Below, piece by piece: positions 49,761 to 61,490 of a DNA stretch of 64,000 nucleotides. Made by a program: the position numbers and the translations under genes. The DNA lies in contig CP141128.1 in the NCBI GenBank assembly GCA_035236585.1, positions 35,260,684 through 35,324,683 on the forward strand, given 5' to 3'. Numbering within the stretch: the first letter of the stretch is position 1; the number at the start of each line of letters is the position of its first letter. This DNA is from Warburgia ugandensis (taxonomy: Eukaryota > Streptophyta > Magnoliopsida > Canellales > Canellaceae). Below the pieces are notes generated by a model, which saw nothing but the letters and a program-made list of their open reading frames with translations, ran no database searches and was not told the DNA's origin.

Positions 49761-50700
49761 GTCCTCATTTTGCTCAATTTTCTTAGTTAGACCTACATGA
49801 TTATCTATTATTTTTTCGCTCCTAAGGGTAGCTATGGATTGGGTCTCTTTGTGAAAGGACTTCTCATTAGAAGTTGTGCCAATTTTGTGTTGGCCCCTAA
49901 GATTGGGCATAGGCTAACTAGTGAAATTTCCTTGTTCCCTCTCCATAAGTGTAGTAGTAATTTGACCCATTTGATGCTCCTGCTGCGTAATAGATTGTGA
50001 GTGGGTTTGCATTGCTTGTGTAATGTTATTCTAGCAATCTAATGAACTCTGCATAAACAAACTCAAGGTCTCTTCTAAAGTTAGTTTACTCTATTTAAGA
50101 GGAAACTACTATTGTGGTATTGGCTACTGTGGAACTGTGGCACTAGGAAAAGGTTGCTAAGGGGGGATCCCAGATCATCCTCCCCTATTGTGATCCTAAA
50201 ACCATGAAAAACTAAGGTGTCTAATCCATCCATGATTGTATGTCTCAAAATAGGGATTATTAATAGGATTTCTAAGTGTATATAAAGCATTCACTTTTTC
50301 CAAAAATTTTTTAGGGAATGTGGAGCTGGAGGGGCTTGAAGCAGTAGGGTGTGTAGTGTTAGAACAAATTGAACAAACTTGAGGTGGAGTTGGCAAAGTG
50401 GATTCTCTAGCCAATACAACTTTACCTAATTTATTAAGAAGAGTTTCCAAACTTATCCACCCCATCAGAAAAGTTTTGGTATTTAAATGTCACATAGATA
50501 TTAAGGAATTCCTTGATGTGGTGGTTAGGATTCTCCATATCTAGACCATAAAAAATTTGGTAGAAGGTGGATGACACCAGATTTTAACTCAAAATACTTT
50601 GCATTATTTCCAAGTAACTCTATATACGCTGGGAGTTTAATTGTACTGGCATTGAATAGTCTCTTAAGGGCTTAGCATCTACTACTTCATTGGCCATATC
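49761..50700 (-). pseudogene. Athila-type gag remnant (element D2)
   Basis: Gag makes the capsid. The N-terminal landmark KPLRDYSMPVQLNSQ lies at about 50620-50680. A later frame at 50196-50465 reads MGWISLETLLNKL, then CSICSNTTHP, a possible remnant of a metal-binding cysteine cluster, and NNPYFETYNHGWIRHLSFSW, the conserved Athila gag motif (family form 'NPYSNTYNPGWRNHPNFSW'). Frameshifts and stops separate the pieces, and much of the centre of gag is missing compared with full-length Athila. The tail runs into the lysine/proline-rich linker (KIEQNEDNGSPTKN) before the protease. Confidence 0.85.
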
Positions 50701-52072
50701 TACTACAAGGGTTTCTAAATATGCTTGATTTTTAAGTGCTTGCCTTGTGGTCCATTCCATCCCTAGATCTAAGTGTACTAAATCTAGATTCAATGGTTGA
50801 TGGCCTAATATACACCAGTGGTTAGTGTATTGGACTTTACTCCATATGCAATGAAAACAAATCGTAGTATACAATGAAAGATCACTTCTTCTTTTTTCTA
50901 CCTAGTCAGGAAATCTAAACTAGATAATGCAACCTATATGCTATATGATGCAAACAAACAAAGGAACAAAAGACACATAATCAATCCTAAACAAGCTGAA
51001 GTGTAGCTTTTTAAGTTACATTTAACCTAGGTAGCTCCTCATCTCTTTCAAACTTGCCTTATTGCTTACCAGTTATATCCTAATTGTAAGACGTTGCTTC
51101 ATACCCACCTTAGTCATCAATAGGTGATCTTAGTCATTGAATGTTTTGGCAGAAATAGTCATTTATATACCAATATAGTCGATTAGATAGGGTCACTAGA
51201 GTTGCAATAAGTCACCTCTTTCCAAGAGGGTCCTATAAGCTTATAAGATACTGTAGTCTCATCTATGTTGATTTTAATTAATTGTGGTGGTTAGGGTTTT
51301 GCATAACGTGATGTTTAACCTAGGTGGGCTAAGGGATGATGATCAAATCCACCATTGATCTTGTAGGGGGCGAATGCTCTTACTAATCTTTTACGCATTC
51401 CCATGCAATTTGATCAACATATATACACCTTAAAGCATGTAATATATCCTATTATCCAAAAAAAGCTGTAAACTTACTACAACTACCTATATGCTACTTA
51501 AAAAAGGGTCAAGGCATCAACAAACGGGACATTATAAACCTGACAGCCTATGTCCTTGGCTTATGGCTAAGCTTAGACTATCCTTGTTAAGCTGTTGCTT
51601 TCTAATGCAAATTAGTATGCAATATTTAATAATAGAATGTAGCTATATAATTTTACACTACCATCCACCCACAATGCAAGATTAACTATTTATGCAATCT
51701 AATCTTGGAAATGGAAAGAAGGGAAGAATAGCTCATAACAAGGTCCTAGAATTAGTCTTCTCATACAAGGGTGAGTCCATGTATATGCCACCTTCTCTTC
51801 TAGGTTAGGTAGCCCATCCTTGACCTATATTATTAGAACCCCTTTTTAGTTAAAATAATCATGGTGTATACAAAAGTCACAATTTTGATCTCAGTAGAAT
51901 CCACTAAAATTAAAAATCAAAACTATCCTAAGTCTTCCTCCAAATCTTTATTCTTCTCCAAATTTCTATACAAATAAAAAGGAAAGTATGCAAATTAATT
52001 ACATGCAACCTTAAAACTACAACTAGTGGTAAACCATTATAACATATATTCTCATTGAACATTGTTGTGAGT
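50701..52072 (-). mobile_element. 5' leader of element D2
   Basis: Non-coding region between primer-binding site and gag on the minus strand. It is clearly homologous to 52760-54056, the leader of D3: shared ACCAGTTA(T/G)ATCCTA, CCTTGATCTTATAGG-like and TCACCTTAAAGCA words in the same order. Confidence 0.7.
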
Positions 52073-52073
52073 C

Positions 52074-52091
52074 CATGGCTATGATACCAAA
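52074..52091 (-). other. Decayed primer-binding site of D2
   Basis: The minus strand reads TTTTTGGTATCATAGCCATGG next to the LTR end. The position corresponds to the Athila tRNA-Asp-type site of D3; several bases have changed. Confidence 0.5.
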
Positions 52092-52095
52092 AACT

Positions 52096-52435
52096 TGATG
52101 TGTTTTAATAATTAACACAAATACATGGTTATATTGGAGTATAAAAGTAACAAATATGGGTCAATCCTATGAGGACTCTTTAATAAGTGGAGTTAATTAC
52201 AACTTAAGTTATTTTTACTAGGATATAAAGAATAAACTAAGTAGATAAACTAAGAAATCAATGAAGGAAAGGAAACAAAGGAAATAAACTAAGCAAGGAA
52301 ACAAACTAAAAAAGTAAAGAAAATAAGGAAATAAAGCAACTAAAAATAAAAAGAACTGTCATTAATTAATTTAATTATAATGGAAAGTAAATACATAAGG
52401 AAAGGAAAGGAAAGTAAAGAAAATAAATAAACTTC
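52096..52435 (-). mobile_element. Family-D LTR (D2), 5' LTR, only its 3' end kept
   Basis: The plus strand starts TGATGTGTTTTAATAATTAA, like D0's start. GGGTCAATCCTATGAGGACT at about 52157 is the family landmark. After about 340 bases it joins gag sequence of another copy (D3), so the rest of the LTR is lost. Confidence 0.7.
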
Positions 52436-52439
52436 CTTG

Positions 52440-52640
52440 AAGTGTTCGCTATGGTATTCCTTGACATGACAGTAGGAACCTCTTTATCTAGACTATAAAA
52501 TGTTGGTAGAAGTTCGATGATTCCTTGCTTTAACTCAAAATGGTTTGTGTTAGTCACATGTAGCATTATACATGATGAAGAGTTAAACTAGACTGGTGTA
52601 GAATAATCCCTCAATGGCTTGACCTCTAGTACTTCGTTGG
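52440..52640 (-). pseudogene. Athila-type gag N-terminal remnant (element D3)
   Basis: A second copy of the gag start: the minus strand reads KPLRDYSTPV, a stop, then FNSSSCIM near 52575-52625, and continues with a stretch homologous to D2 gag at 50490-50640 (shared words CTAGAC-ATAAAA and GGTAGAAG plus TTTAACTCAAAAT). It breaks off at about 52440 against the truncated LTR of D2. The rest of D3's gag and pol is absent from this side, so D3 is a truncated element. Confidence 0.75.
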
Positions 52641-54056
52641 CCATGTTTACTATAGGGTTCTCTAGATCCACTTGATTGTGTAACCCTTGCCTTGTGGTCT
52701 ATTCAACCTCAAGATCTAACTAGACTATGTTTGAGTTTAATGATTGACAATCATGCATACACTGATGCTTGCTTTAGTTGACTCAGTTTTCACTACAATG
52801 AAAAGTATTCATTGTATACAATGAAAGAGTACCTTTTTAAAAAATTAAAACAACTAACTAAAGAAATCCTAAACTAAATGATGCATCCTATATGAACACA
52901 AAACAAAAAGGCATACACATTAAATTTATCTTTGAGCCAAAATAAATTGAGACTTATTTTTCTTGAATTTCTACAAGGGAAGAGGCTCTTAGATTATTTC
53001 TAACCTAATTAGTTCCTCTTTTCTTTCAAACTTGTCTTACTTCTTACCAGTTAGATCCTATCTTAATCAACCACTTCATACGCTCCTCAGTTAGCCTTAA
53101 GTAATTTGAGTCATCAAGTCTGTTGACAATGCTAGTCGTTTAAATAATAAAGAAGTTGATCAAGTAGGGGCCACCAAAGTGACAATAATCTTCCTCCTTC
53201 TAAGAGGGTTATATGAGCTTATGAGATGTTATAAGTCTTATCTAATTAATTTTAAATTAATTATGCAAGGTTGGCATGTGCATCAGGTGTTGATTAACCT
53301 AGATGGGCCAAGAGGTGGGGATGAAATTTACCCTTGATCTTATAGGATGATTGCCCTTAATAATCAATTTGTCATTCTATAGCAGTTCAATCAATCATAT
53401 ATCACCTTAAAGCAATAAATGTGCCCTAAATGTAATAAAAAGCAATAAACTAGTGCAGCTACCAATATGTTACTTAATATAGGGTTAAGTCGTCAACAGA
53501 CTGGATACTATAACCTTGACAGCCTACGTCTATAGGTTATAGCCAAGCTTAGGCTATCCTTACTAATTAGGTGCTAACTAATGCAAAAATCGTAAGTAAT
53601 ATACTACATTTAAATAAATAAATTTAAGTTATATGAATTACACTACCATTCACAATAAAAGCTAAGTTAATAATGGAACCCTAGTCTAGTAAATGGAAAG
53701 AGCTAGAATGCTCATAGTGGGGTACTAGATACAGTCTTCTTATATAAGAGTGAGACCATGTACATACCATATCATCATCCAATTTCAGATGGCTCACCTA
53801 GGACTTGTATTATTACAACCCTTATTTGAATGAATGGTGATTAAAAAATATGTTCATTGCCTCACTACCATTCACTCAAAAATAAGAAGCTACCATAATT
53901 TCTCCTCCAAGTCCTCTAAATTCCTACAAAATTAAAATAAAAATGAATGCCAAAAATCACAAGAATTAGATAAAAAATGCAACTAAAATGTATGAAAACT
54001 AAGCTATAGCGAGTGTTAAAGTAATTTAATCTAGATTCTAACTAAAATTTCATTGT
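52641..54056 (-). mobile_element. 5' leader of element D3
   Basis: Non-coding, between the D3 primer-binding site and its gag start. Parallel to the D2 leader at 50701-52072. Confidence 0.7.
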
Positions 54057-54078
54057 GAGCCCCCGGCAATGATGCCAA
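54057..54078 (-). other. Primer-binding site of D3, tRNA-Asp type with CpG decay
   Basis: The minus strand reads TTGGCATCATTGCCGGGG. The usual plant Athila site is TGGCGCCGTTGCCGGGG; both internal differences are CG to CA, as expected from loss of methylated CpG. Confidence 0.75.
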
Positions 54079-54082
54079 AATT

Positions 54083-57000
54083 TTATATATTTTAAATAAT
54101 TCTACAAGTGCATAGTCTACTATAGCATGGACAAGGCAAATATGACCATATACCATGAGAACTCTATTTTTGGATTTTCATAGAATTTCAAGTAAAATTG
54201 TTTTAAATCCACTTTAACCTAACTAATGAGTTTAATCAATTAAATAAAATATACTTAAAAACACTAAAAAGAAATAAAATTAATCAATTAACTTAATCAA
54301 GGATTTAGAGTCCACCACATTAAACTAAAATATATCCAAATTCAAGTAACTTAGGTTTTATCATTAATAAATCCATATGTCTATATTTTCTTAATGTTAG
54401 GGTTTTGCACAATTTGTTCTCTTAGGGCACAAACTATCTAAGATTTTCTAAACTCAATTAATTAGTCTAGCCTAACTAGTATCTCAACCTTAAGAAATTA
54501 GTAGTTATATAAGATAATTTTCTAAACCTATAATTGATAATTAATTACTTTCAAAACTTACGAGTACTTAAATTGAAAATACCTAAACCTAAGGTGGTTT
54601 CATCCTAACTCTAGAATAAAAACTTAGCCTAGCATATTTAACATCAAAGCTATATTTTAATCCTAATAATATATTCTAAATAATTATTAAACTATAAGAA
54701 AAATATTTTCTCACTAACTGTCTAACTAAAATTAACACTACAACAATAAATTTTACTACCAGTTAACAATTAACAACAACTAATGAGAATAAAACGTGAA
54801 CACTTAAACATTCAACTAAAGTGAACAAATAAAAATTCATTAACTTAAATTTCAAAAGATTACAAGCATTGTACTACATGAATTTAAATAAAAGCATAAA
54901 CTAAAAAGAATTCAAAATCCTATGGAAAGGAACAATATCACCTAGGTCTTCTTTGTTGTGTCACTCAACCAAAGCTGGAAAAGTTGCTCCAACCTACATT
55001 ACCACTATGTTTTCATCCACCAACTGATGTCTTACTCTTATTGTGTCACTCAACAAAGATAGAGGACATCACCCACTAGCCACTAGCTTAGGACAACTCA
55101 TCAACCATTCATCCAAATCAAGAAAGATGGTTGGATGAATGGTGTGTAAGAGCAAGAGATGAGAATATGAGATGGGAGTTCATTGAGAGCTATGAAGGGG
55201 GATATGAAGCAGGCTTGCTGAAGATGGAAATGGGAGATTGAAGGTGGAGTGCATTGAATGCTTAGGAGAGATGGGAAGATATGATAATATGGAACTTGTT
55301 TTATAAGAGAGGAAATTATGGGCTGTGTGTTGAAATGATTGAAGAGTAGATGAGATGGAAGGAATGGAGTGAAAGCAAGAGGGGATGAAGGAGCGTATGA
55401 TGCATGTGAATAAGAGATGGAGGAGACGATGTGTTGGATGATAAAAGATGAGGAAAAAATAAACATAAAAGGGTAATAGAAAGAAAAAGGTGAGAGGCAT
55501 GGGATCTTAGGGAGATAAGAGAGTAATGTAGATGGGTTGATGTGAAAAGATGAACATAGAGAGGGAGGTATGTAAAGAAGACCAAACCTACCTTTTTCTC
55601 CCTTTACATGGATTCTCATTGTTGGATTCTTGTAAGGATGTGTTGATGCAGAAAGCGGGAAAGGCAGTATGGTTGTGCTTTACATGTATGAGATAGATAA
55701 GGAAATGGATGTGGTTGGGCATTGATAGTAAGATGGAGAGATGGATGGAATGGAGATGGGTAATATAAAAGGGAAGACGGTGAATAAATGATGATGATGA
55801 TGTTCCTTCCTTCGAGATTTTTCCTTCTCCTCCTTAGGATATGCTCAAGGGAGGCTATGAGGATCGAAGCTCCTTCCTTTTGCTTTCTTTTTATGTTTAC
55901 ACATTGAAGCACCAAGGGGGGAGTAAATATATGCATTGAATTCTAAAGTGGGGACAGAATTTGTGCTGAACTTTTGTCTCTATTTGTATTTCACACGGAG
56001 AACCTTTTGGAGGTGGAAGCTTCCTTAAGTAAAATCCCTCCTATGAAGAACACGTCCAAGCCCTACTTTTTCTCTCCTTATCTCATCTGCTTCTAATCTT
56101 ATCACTCTTTCTTTCTCATTCCCTCCTTGTAAAACATATTGATTTGTTAATGTACAAGGGTGTTCCACATGAACTTTCATGAGGTGTTGATTGGTTGGTT
56201 GAAGGAGCTTCCTTCCTCCCTTCCTCACTTGTAGGATTAAGCATGTTAGATTCCTTAAGAAAACACATGTTAGATTCCTCCAAATTCTCATTAGCCCACC
56301 ATTTTTCTCACCACCAATGACAACCCAAGCTTGAACACATTTTCTTCCTTAAAGCAAAATACATTTTTCTCCTCAAAAAATGGTGAGCAGCTGAAAAAAT
56401 CTCTACCAATAGTGTGATTTGCTTCACTCTCTTGCATGGATCTTTTCATTGTTCCACCCTAGATTTACTACCTTCTCATTAGATGCTCTAAGATAGCTTT
56501 GAGTTGGGGTAGATCTTGTCCCTTAAATGTTTCAAAAGTAAGGATGAATATTGGTCATAGATTTTTTGCTAGTTCTCTTTCCTCTACACATTTTTTTGCT
56601 TTTATTGCTCCTTATTTTTCTCATGTAAAAACATGTGTTTATGTATACCATGTCCACTTGCATGGAAAAATAGTTGAGCACCTTAGATGGTCCCATCTTG
56701 GAGTTGGGTGAGAGAAAGAACGAGTGGAAGAAGTCTTCATATGGGGCCCAGTTTCTAACTTATATTTTCATAAAGAAAATCATATATGTGGATCCATTAT
56801 ATATGAATCTATCTTCTTCTAGAATTTCTCCAAGGTGATGGAATGCTTGCATGCATGCATGGGAAGTCTGCCAACTTACTTTTGATAAAGTCACTCTCTT
56901 TAGTAGGGATGAGGTCAAGGTTTTTGCATGGTTTTTTTATAATGACAAATATGATAATGACACCCCCATAGAATTCTAAACTTTTGAATTTCATGGTTTA

Positions 57001-57198
57001 TGGCATGTGGGTCCATGAGATTACTCAAAAAGCTGAATTTCTCTCTTGGTTTTGATTGCTAAAATAATATTTTTTCAGTTATATCATAATCTTGCAAAAT
57101 GTAAATTAAACCCTAATTAGTGATATTTAAAGTAGATTTAGGTCTAAAAGTGTTAAATCTATGGCTACTATGTGTATTATTTACGTGTATATTAGGCA
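54083..57198 (-). mobile_element. Family-D LTR (D3), 5' LTR
   Basis: About 3.1 kb. The minus strand starts TGCCTAATATACACGTAAAT at 57198 and ends near 54083 just before the primer-binding site. It interrupts a chromovirus pol remnant at 57198/57199. Shared family landmarks are TGTTGTGTCACTCAACCAAAG (also near 20655 in D0) and GCATGCATGCATGGGAAG. Pyrimidine-rich frames of up to 172 codons at 55101-55619 are compositional. Confidence 0.8.
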
Positions 57199-58458
57199 CC
57201 ACTAATCTTCCCTTCATCCTCACACTACCATGCACCTCCTTGGTGAAACTTGCTTTCCCCATAATAGCCTGGGATTTAGCATCTTCCTTTTGTGCCTGAA
57301 GAACTCTCCTGATCACCATAGATCTTATTGCTAGATTAGTCACAAAGGTTCTATCCTACTGTTTCTTTGGTCAGCACCTAGTCATCTCTTGGAGTAGTTC
57401 CATATACTCAATAATATGCTAGTGCATATGCCCTATGTCTCCCACTTAAAGTGTCGGCCACTACAATGGTCTTTTCTAGATGATACTGAATAGTAAACTT
57501 GTAGTCTTTTAGGTACTCCATCCACCTTCTCTACCTCATGTTTAAATCATGCTCTGAAAAATATATTTGAGGCTTTTGTGGTCAGCAAATAGCTCGTACT
57601 TTGTACCATAGAGGTACTGTCTCCATATCTTGAGTGCAAAGGCCACAGAAGCTAGATCCAAAATCATGGGTTGGATGATTTACCTCATGCTTACATAATT
57701 ATCTAGAGGCATAGGCAATTACATTCCTTCTTTGCATTGGAACACATCCTCAACCCTTGCCCAAAGCATTGTTGTACACTATAAATCCTCCCCTGCTAGA
57801 TGATAGGATAAGTAGTACTACAATGGTTAGCCTCTTCAACTCCTGGAAGTTCTTCTCACATGTATCATCCCAAATGAAATGTACATCCTTCTTGGTCAAC
57901 CTACTGAATGACAAGACAATCCATGAGAATCCTTCCATGAATCAATGATATTATCCTATAAGTCCTATGAAACCCTGTATCATAGACACCATCTTTAGTG
58001 CCTCACGCTTCTCTATTGCCTCTACTTTAGACATATCTACATCGACACCATCTTTGGAAATCATATGACCTAGGACATTGACTTCTTCAAGCCCAAATTT
58101 GTACTTGTTGAACTTGGCATACAGTTGATGTTCCTTGAGCATGCCCAAAACTATACACAAGTGGTCTTTGTGTGCCTTATAACTTTCTAAGTACACTAAG
58201 ATGTCATCAATAAAAACTATAGTAAATTTATCTAGGATGGTTCTAAACATCTTGTTCATTAAAACCATGAAAGCAGTTGGGTCATTTGTCAAATCAAAGG
58301 GCATAACTCAGAACTTAGAATGTCCATACTTAGCTTGAAAATCCATTTTAATATCCTCTTCCCTTAATTTGAGTTGGCGGTATCTTGACCTTAGATTGAT
58401 TTGAGAAAACACCTTTACCGACTACATCTGGTCAAATAAATCATCAATATAGGGTAAG
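57199..58458 (-). pseudogene. Chromovirus pol fragment: RT, RNase H, start of integrase
   Basis: In minus-strand order: RT stretch LPYIDDLFDQ, VFSQINLRSRYRQLKLREED and FQAKYGHSKF (58280-58458); an open frame 57951-58304 with MPFDLTNDPTAFMVLMNKMF, FTIVFIDDILVYLES (catalytic FIDD at about 58203-58214 intact), LYAKFNKYKFGLEEVNVLGH and MIQGFIGLIG; RNase H with FSRLTKKDVHFIWDDTC, GGFIVYNNALGKG (the SDAS aspartate is changed to YNNA), RRWMEYLKDYKFTIQYHLEK and VVADTLSGR; then an integrase N-terminal linker VLQAQKEDAKSQAIM and MKGRLVVPN at 57199-57343. It is cut at both ends by family-D LTRs (D4 within RT, D3 at the integrase start). It belongs to the same clade as element C but is a different copy on the other strand. 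Confidence 0.9.
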
Positions 58459-61077
58459 CGATGTAATTTAATATTTACCACCAGTGCATAGTTATATTGA
58501 AGTATAGATTGGTAAAAGAAAAATAACACGTAGACCATAACCCTTGGCTTAGGACACACCAAATTCTAACCTTATGAGATGGTGATGGAGATGTGTATTT
58601 TATCTTGGAAGTTGTTCTAATCTTCAACATGATGCCCTTAGCTAAGAATTTGAGTGGCTTTATGGAAAGATTTGGGTTCTTCTCAACCATAAATATAGGA
58701 TTTGAAAGACTATTGCTGCCATAGAAGAGCACAAGGCTTCTTTCCTTCTCCTTTATTCCCAAATCCCATGAAAAGGAAAAAGAAATAGAAGAGGAAGAAT
58801 GCATGGAAGATTAAGATATGGATTATGTTTGCATGGAAGAGAATATAAGTGGAGAGTGTAGATGCTAGGATTTGAGACAAGAGGAGGGTGCATGTATGGA
58901 ATTTATGGAGGTGGGGGAAGATGGGAACTTGCTTTGCATGCAAGGTGGTGGAAAATGGGATGGTGGAAGGCATGAATTGGAAGGGGATGCAAGTTGGTCT
59001 AGTAGAAAGAGAAGGAGAGAGATGTCTGGCTAAGATTGTTGGTAATCATATGCATGCTTTTTAGAAGCAAGGAAGGAAGGTGCATGCTATACTTAATGCT
59101 TGTAATTTCTAAAGAACATAAGATGCATGAGAGAAGAAAAATTAATGCAAAGATGATGGAGGTGTGCTACTCTAAGGTGGGGATGCAATGTAGTGAAAAG
59201 AGTTGCACGCAAAGGTTAATGTGTGCAACTTTGAGGGATGATGTATGCCATGAAGCATCATAGAAGAAGATGTGATGCCATGCTAGATCTAAAGGTGATA
59301 CATGCATACAATGAAATAAGAGTAAAAGGTAGCTTCTGCATACAAAATAAACTAAGATGAATGCTTGAACTGCAATGAAGATAACTAAGAATGAGAAGGG
59401 AAATAGATAAATAAAAGAAGGGAAATGGATTGGGTTCAAAACTGTTGCCTTTAGTCCAAGGGTTGGACATTGAGGATCTATGGGAGCTTAGGTGAGGGTG
59501 ATCTTCCCCCCTTGGTTTTCCAAGGTTATACTCTAAGGCCTAGGAAAGTTGAAATATCCAACTCCTTGTATTTCATCCTCTGTATATAGATTTTTTTAGT
59601 GGAAGCCCTAGGAATGAAGGGTGGGGATCATATGAGTTAAAGGAAGGATAGATGGTGGGCATTTAAGCAAGGAAAAGAGATTATAAGAAGGGGGGACATG
59701 GAAAGGAAACATGATATTGGAGATTAGGAAGGAGGATAAACTAAGGGAGGAAGAGGATAGGAAGGAAGGGCAAAAATATAGGCAAATAAGTGGAAAAAAG
59801 AAAGGAGAAGAGGTGGGAGGTGTGGAATTCACTTTGGTTTTGTGGAGTTAAAAAATTCTAAGATGGATGCAAACCATCGAATCGAAATGAGTGGTTGAGA
59901 TCTTTCCTTTCTTATGGTTTTGATTTGACTTTTCAATAAGGGTAAGTTGGCTAGGGTTTGTGACTTTCAATGCTTCATTCTTGGGCCTTAGGTCATCATT
60001 ATCATAACTTGAGTGGATGAGTTTTTGTTGTAGTGTTCTTATCTAAAAAGATCTTCCTTACGGCTTCTTTACTCTCCACTGTTAGATTGGAATGCCCCTG
60101 AGTGGATGGCCTAGATTTCATTGAGATTTCCTAATCCACTCTAGGGTTTTCCTTATTTTTCTTACAATCCACTATAAATTTCTCTAACTAATAGCATTCC
60201 ACCTAGGTGGGTTTTTTTTTTTCCTTGAAAGGAGTTTTTCCTTGAAAAGTGGTGGGCAACCCACTAAAAAAATCTCCACCAATGAGCTCTTAATTTGGTC
60301 TTCATTGTATCTAAATTCTCATTGGCCTATCCATGCTTGGGTATGCATTCATTGGTTTCTTAGAATATGTATCTACAAGGATAGATCTGGACATTTAAGT
60401 ACTCAAAAAGTAATATGAATTTCAACTGTAGATTTTTCATAAATTGTATCTCTCTTGTTCTCCTTCCTTTCCTCCAACAGTCATCATTATTCCTTCATGT
60501 ATATCTCATGGAACCAAGTGGAAAATATCACCTTTGTGTGAAAATTTTATGCACTCCCTTCAGTGGCCCCCTCCTTTTGTTGAGTAGGAGAGAGATTGTA
60601 AGGAAAATGTCTTATGCAAGTCTTAGTTTTCGAACTTATTTTATTTCAAAAAGCTCTCAGTATATGTGATTCCTTTGTATATGAATTGAGATTTTCCTTA
60701 GAACTTAACAAGGTAATGACTAGCTCTCATGCATGTATGGGAAGTTTTGTCATCTTGCTTTTGATACAAACACCCTATTTTAAATGGATAAGGCTCAAGG
60801 TTCCAATTAGGGTTTCTGACTGCTCTAACTTTGTATTTAACATCGAATTTTTTGTTTAAACTTTCTAACTTCATATATGGCATGTGTGCATTCACAATAT
60901 AGCTTGGAAGCTAAACTTGCTCTTTCAAGGTAAAATTGTCAATTTTATTAAAAAAATATATTTATAACATGGACCTGCAAAATATAAAATTAACCCTAAT
61001 TAGTGCTATTTATAAAATGTTTAGGGGTAAAACATGCTAAATATAGAGGTATGTGTGTAATATTTCTAAATATATCA
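58459..61077 (-). mobile_element. Family-D LTR (D4), 3' LTR
   Basis: About 2.6 kb. The minus strand starts TGATATATTTAGAAATATTA at 61077. Its other end is at CGATGTAATTTAATATTTAC (58459), where the expected TG has become CG. It is inserted in the RT of the chromovirus fragment. The expected left TSD would be GTAAG (58454-58458); its partner lies outside the window. A possible TATA (CTATATACAG, minus) is near 59583-59592. Confidence 0.8.
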
Positions 61078-61451
61078 AATATCTCTAGACTTAGATTTTC
61101 CTAGTCCTGGAGCAAAACTACAAAATAGAAAACAAGAAATTTAAAAAATATCCCAACCACTTTTGTAAGTGTTATTGTTTGTATTTAGTATTTGCACAAA
61201 GACTGTAAAACCCTAGGTTACCCCTAGTGGATGAGTTGAAGTTTCGTAAGGGTTTCAAAAAATGCTATCTATAAACATTTTGAAAAACCTTATGAAAGTC
61301 CTTCATGTATCTCATATAATTTTCTTATACTTAGTATTCATTAAATTCATAACTTTAGCATGCTAATGGAAATGACCAATAGTTCAAAAGTCTACTCTAC
61401 TCCTATGCTAAAGATAGTCTATTATTTGATTAAGCCTTGGAATGTGAATGT

Positions 61452-61490
<39 letters not shown>

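Noticed and set aside
55101..55619. 172-codon minus-strand frame
   Set aside because: Pyrimidine-rich U3/R part of LTR D3; low-complexity Ser/Phe/His/Leu composition and no domain.
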